A stretch of DNA of 64,000 bases from Serilophus lunatus (Eukaryota; Chordata; Aves; Passeriformes; Eurylaimidae), in the NCBI GenBank assembly GCA_013399895.1, contig VXBA01001856.1:752680-816679 (forward strand), given 5' to 3'. The notes below the pieces were generated by a model. That model was given only the letters and a program-made list of their open reading frames with translations, ran no database searches and had not been told where the DNA came from. Position numbers and translations under genes: made by a program. Positions 60,543-64,000 of the stretch are shown piece after piece (positions within the stretch are counted from its first letter, which is position 1; the number at the start of each line of letters is the position of its first letter).

Positions 60543-63500
60543 TTTAATTCACCTGAATTGATTCCATTGGGTAAAGCTGAAATAGGGTTTTTTTCTCTAA
60601 AAAAATGCAGGCAGAATTATTGAAAAAATTACGCTTTTGATGTGTTTACTATCTACCATTTAAGTTCAAGTCGCTTGATATAAGTGTTCAGCAGCCTAAA
60701 AAAGATTCGCTGAAAATCTTAGAATGCAATTAGGAAGATTCTGCCCAATTTCCTGAAATCCAGCTTTTGCACTAACCTGTGTAAAGCCGGTATGATACTG
60801 CACATGCTGAAAGTTTTCAACTGAGTGCTATTTAAAAAATCAATCAATAACCGATCTGCAGAGAAAAACATAACATCCTCTAATATTTGAGCAGCCTATT
60901 TTCCTTCAAGTTCATGTGCCGATATCTCAGTGGCACTAATGGTTTGGCACGGTGTGTCCACAGACCATGCCTGTCTCCAGGATCTCTCTGAGAGACATTG
61001 AGGATTTGCAATTGGCCTCTAATTGACCTTAAAAAGAATAAGTTTTGGGTTTTAAACACAGCATTTCTTAGGTTACATATAGTAGTGTGTTGTGCCAGAA
61101 AATCTGGTATGTGAAAAAGGAAGTGGAAACTTTTTCTTAAAAAAAATCAGAGCTAGATCTTATGAGCCTTTATGTAGGCATGGTCTATATGTATGCAGGT
61201 AGTCACACTTACAGAGATGGCACTATCTGGCAGTGTTACAGAAGAACAAATTAAGTTATAGTAAAGAAGAAATAATCACAATCTTCTGAAAAACCATAGT
61301 AACATGTTTTATGCAGCTTTTAAGAATATTATTTCTTCACATTTTTGTTCCATTCATCTTTCTTTGAGTCTTATCCAGCAACATCTCCCTCCCACTCCCT
61401 CCATCTGGAATCTCGTTCTTTAAGTACTTTCTCTTAAACTTACTTTTCAACTCTGTCCCAAAAGCTCCTGAAATTTCAGTGACTAATTGAACAGAATTTG
61501 GAATACTTCCAAGCTTACCTCGTCCTCATTGGTTTGACAATGTTCCTGTGCTCTGGTCATTAGTACAGCATGACCCTGCAGAACTAACTCAGCCATGAAG
61601 CAAGTTAATCAGTAAATGAATAGAGTTCTTGAACAGAGAAGTTTTATCCTGAGTTCACCAAAGCAATTATGTGTTAATTAATTCTCTGCCAGGCACAAAG
61701 TAAGACAAATATAGGAAGTATGATCTTCAGAGAAATAATTTTCTGGGGAGAAGGTCAAATCCTAAACTGATGTAAATCATCAGAGCTTGCTTTACTTACA
61801 TTGAGCCATTATGATTTATACCTTCTGAGGATCTGGCCCTATTATAAGAGGATTCACTATTTTAATTTTATTCTTAATCCTAATAACTAGTAGCAAATCC
61901 ATGCCAGCTGAGCCTTTCTTCAAAGAAATAATGAGTTTCCTCCGAAAAATTGCCCTATAGGACTTAAATCATAAATAACAAATCTGGTATATCTCCTATA
62001 TATAGATGTGTCTCATATTAGAAAACATACAGATATATATCTACATCCTGAATTTTTTTGAGTTCTTTAAAAACAATACATGCAACTTACCAAGCAGAGA
62101 CAGCATTAAAATTCTCAGAAATATGCAGACTAAGACTTGAAAGGAAGCTTTGGATTGTATGTTTTCTTATATTTGAAAAATTAACTCCTATGACCATAAC
62201 TCAATTAAATCATAGTTCAGACTGCTGCAAAAGCAAAACATCCTGTAAATCTCAGATGAAAAATATATCAAGAATCTGATCTTGTTCCCATTTCAATCAG
62301 TAAGATATTTATCTCAGTTAAACGTAAACCAAAGCAGTTTTTAAACCAAGCGACCTCTTCATTAATTCAGAGTCCAATTTCCAATTTTTTTAAAACTGAC
62401 AGTGGCAGTGGTTTCCCAGTTTCTAGATGTCCCTTTTGTAATTCTTTGAATTGATTTAACATTCAAAGGATTGACAAGTTTAGCCAATAAAATCTCAAGG
62501 CACCGTTACTTCAATTCACTTTGGAATGAAAAGACCATCTAATCTACCAGCAGAACACCAACTGTAGGCAACTCATTAATTCTGTAGCTAAGAGTCTAAA
62601 TAAAAATTGATCCTTATCAGATATTTCTTGAAATGAAAGCATTTTATATTGTGACTATGCCAAAAAGGGCTGCTCAGAGTGGTATTTTATCTAGGCATTG
62701 TACCTTCTCAAGAAGGAAGACGTCAAGTCTTTGTGCTCCATTTCCATCACCACTCCATTTCATTGCTCTCAGTTGTGCTTTCAGTTCTATAATCACACTT
62801 GAGAGTAAGATGAGAAAAGCATTTCATACTGGACTCAGCTCAATTGCACAGGTGTAGCTGAAAACATACTGCTTCGTGGCAAAACTTCATATCAAAGGTG
62901 CCTAAGGGGTTATGATTAATACAAGTTTCTCAAAAGTGTAACACTGAAATGTCTTCACTGGAAAATTGATTATAATTCCTCTAAAATAAGCCAAGCCAAA
63001 CACATGTACCTCATCCATAATTATGCTATATAATCTCCTGTAATACTACAATACTTTTTGCATTCCAGATAGTCAAACACAAACAAAATAGAAGTGTTAG
63101 TGTCTCCTCAGAAGCTATTATTACTTCCAAGCTCATTGCAGTGCCATCAGAGAGGTCCTTTTATCTCTGCAGGACAATGGGATTCATATTGTTTGCAGAC
63201 CCAACAGATTGAACAACTGAAGGTGACAGAAAGCTCTAATATATGCCTGTAGGCAATCATTACTATCACTAGTAGTCCTGAATATTCCTGTTGTAATTGC
63301 TTGAATTGCTTGTGACTTCACTCCTCCTGGAGGTTTTCAACATGTAATATTTATTAAATACTATTTTTCATCCTTGGTTTGTGATTAATCCCTTGCTGAA
63401 GGATAGTGTTTGTTTAGAAGAACAAAGTGTTCTGAATTTCTAAAAACACACCTAGCTATCCCAGTTCCTTGTGTGGAGCAGGTAGCTGATGTAGGACTAA

Positions 63501-64000
63501 TCATTAAAATTACAAATATACGTTAAATGATGAAACAAAGTGCCAGCACAGAAAAAGTTTATCAATAGGCACAAATAGTTCCAGCGGAGCTGCTCCCAGT
63601 GGCTTTTTGTAGAAATGTGGATCTGGATCATCTACTAAAGGGTTCTGCAGATTCTCTTCTATCACCATACTACAAGTTTTCACAAAATCTGTAACAATAA
63701 TTTTTTTTCTCTGTTCCTCTCTCACACACAAACCACATGGGATTGTGTGTTTCCTTAGTTTCCTTTTCCCTTCAAAAAGGGCTTGGGAAGGAAACCATTG
63801 TAGAATAAAATAATGAAATGATAATAATAGCATACATATGATCCAATAAAATACAAGCTAGATCCAAAACTGAAGTTGCGTGCTAAATTAATATTTCCAC
63901 ATACATATCTCATCCCTTCTCCCTGCCTTTTCTGTCTTGGACTCTAAAGATGACATAGTGAGATCTTAAAGAAGGAAAAGCAGTGTTCAATATATCCTTG

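Larger units (their letters stand above)
59653..64000. other. Non-coding stretch, no gene recognised
   Basis: AT-rich sequence to the window end, with two inverted repeats described separately (59961-60044 and 60485-60542). Open frames are short and unremarkable. Confidence 0.6.

Noticed and set aside
1..64000. A prokaryote-type gene system, CRISPR array, phage or operon
   Set aside because: CR1 LINEs, ERV LTRs, microsatellites, AT-rich unique DNA and an absence of packed genes all indicate vertebrate nuclear DNA; no periodic spacer arrays or operon-like frames occur.

Overview
The window looks like an intergenic or intronic stretch of a bird genome. It is AT-rich and has no gene-length reading frame with recognisable protein homology. 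Its recognisable content is transposon debris. CR1 LINE fragments, the dominant avian LINE, occur on both strands with the typical CR1 3' end wording (forward copies end near 'ggttggaa...gatgatctttaaggtcc...ttctatga'; reverse copies start 'atcacagaat..ggttggaaggga'). Several LTRs match an LTR family that I know from passerine and other Neoaves genomes. A songbird or other Neoaves host is therefore likely. I infer this from remembered repeat families, not from a database search.

Layout. 1-5.2 kb: unique AT-rich sequence with one weak terminal-exon candidate on the minus strand (378-458). 5182-6338: a complete 1.16-kb GC-rich LTR-like element with a GAAA target duplication, lying in the minus orientation and carrying a strong CTCF-like motif at one end. 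6.3-14.4 kb: unique sequence with one homeobox/SOX-motif-rich patch. 14.4-16.8 kb: two reverse CR1 tails, a TATA-bearing LTR-like fragment and a 26-bp perfect palindrome. 16.8-31.2 kb: unique sequence with a decayed CR1 reverse-transcriptase remnant near 21 kb and a CR1 tail at 23 kb. 31229-31274: assembly gap. 31.66-32.07 kb: an LTR fragment. 32-47 kb: mostly unique sequence. 47.7-57.1 kb: the densest repeat zone, with four CR1 pieces, one complete but internally deleted solo LTR and one truncated LTR of the same family. 57-64 kb: unique sequence with a 102-codon open segment of unknown nature and two inverted repeats.

No operon, CRISPR array, RNA gene or coordinated gene system is visible. 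The best leads are the 1.16-kb LTR with its CTCF-like site, the possible convergent CTCF-site arrangement across the window, the 26-bp palindrome, and the open segment near 59.5 kb. None is a confident new biological system.
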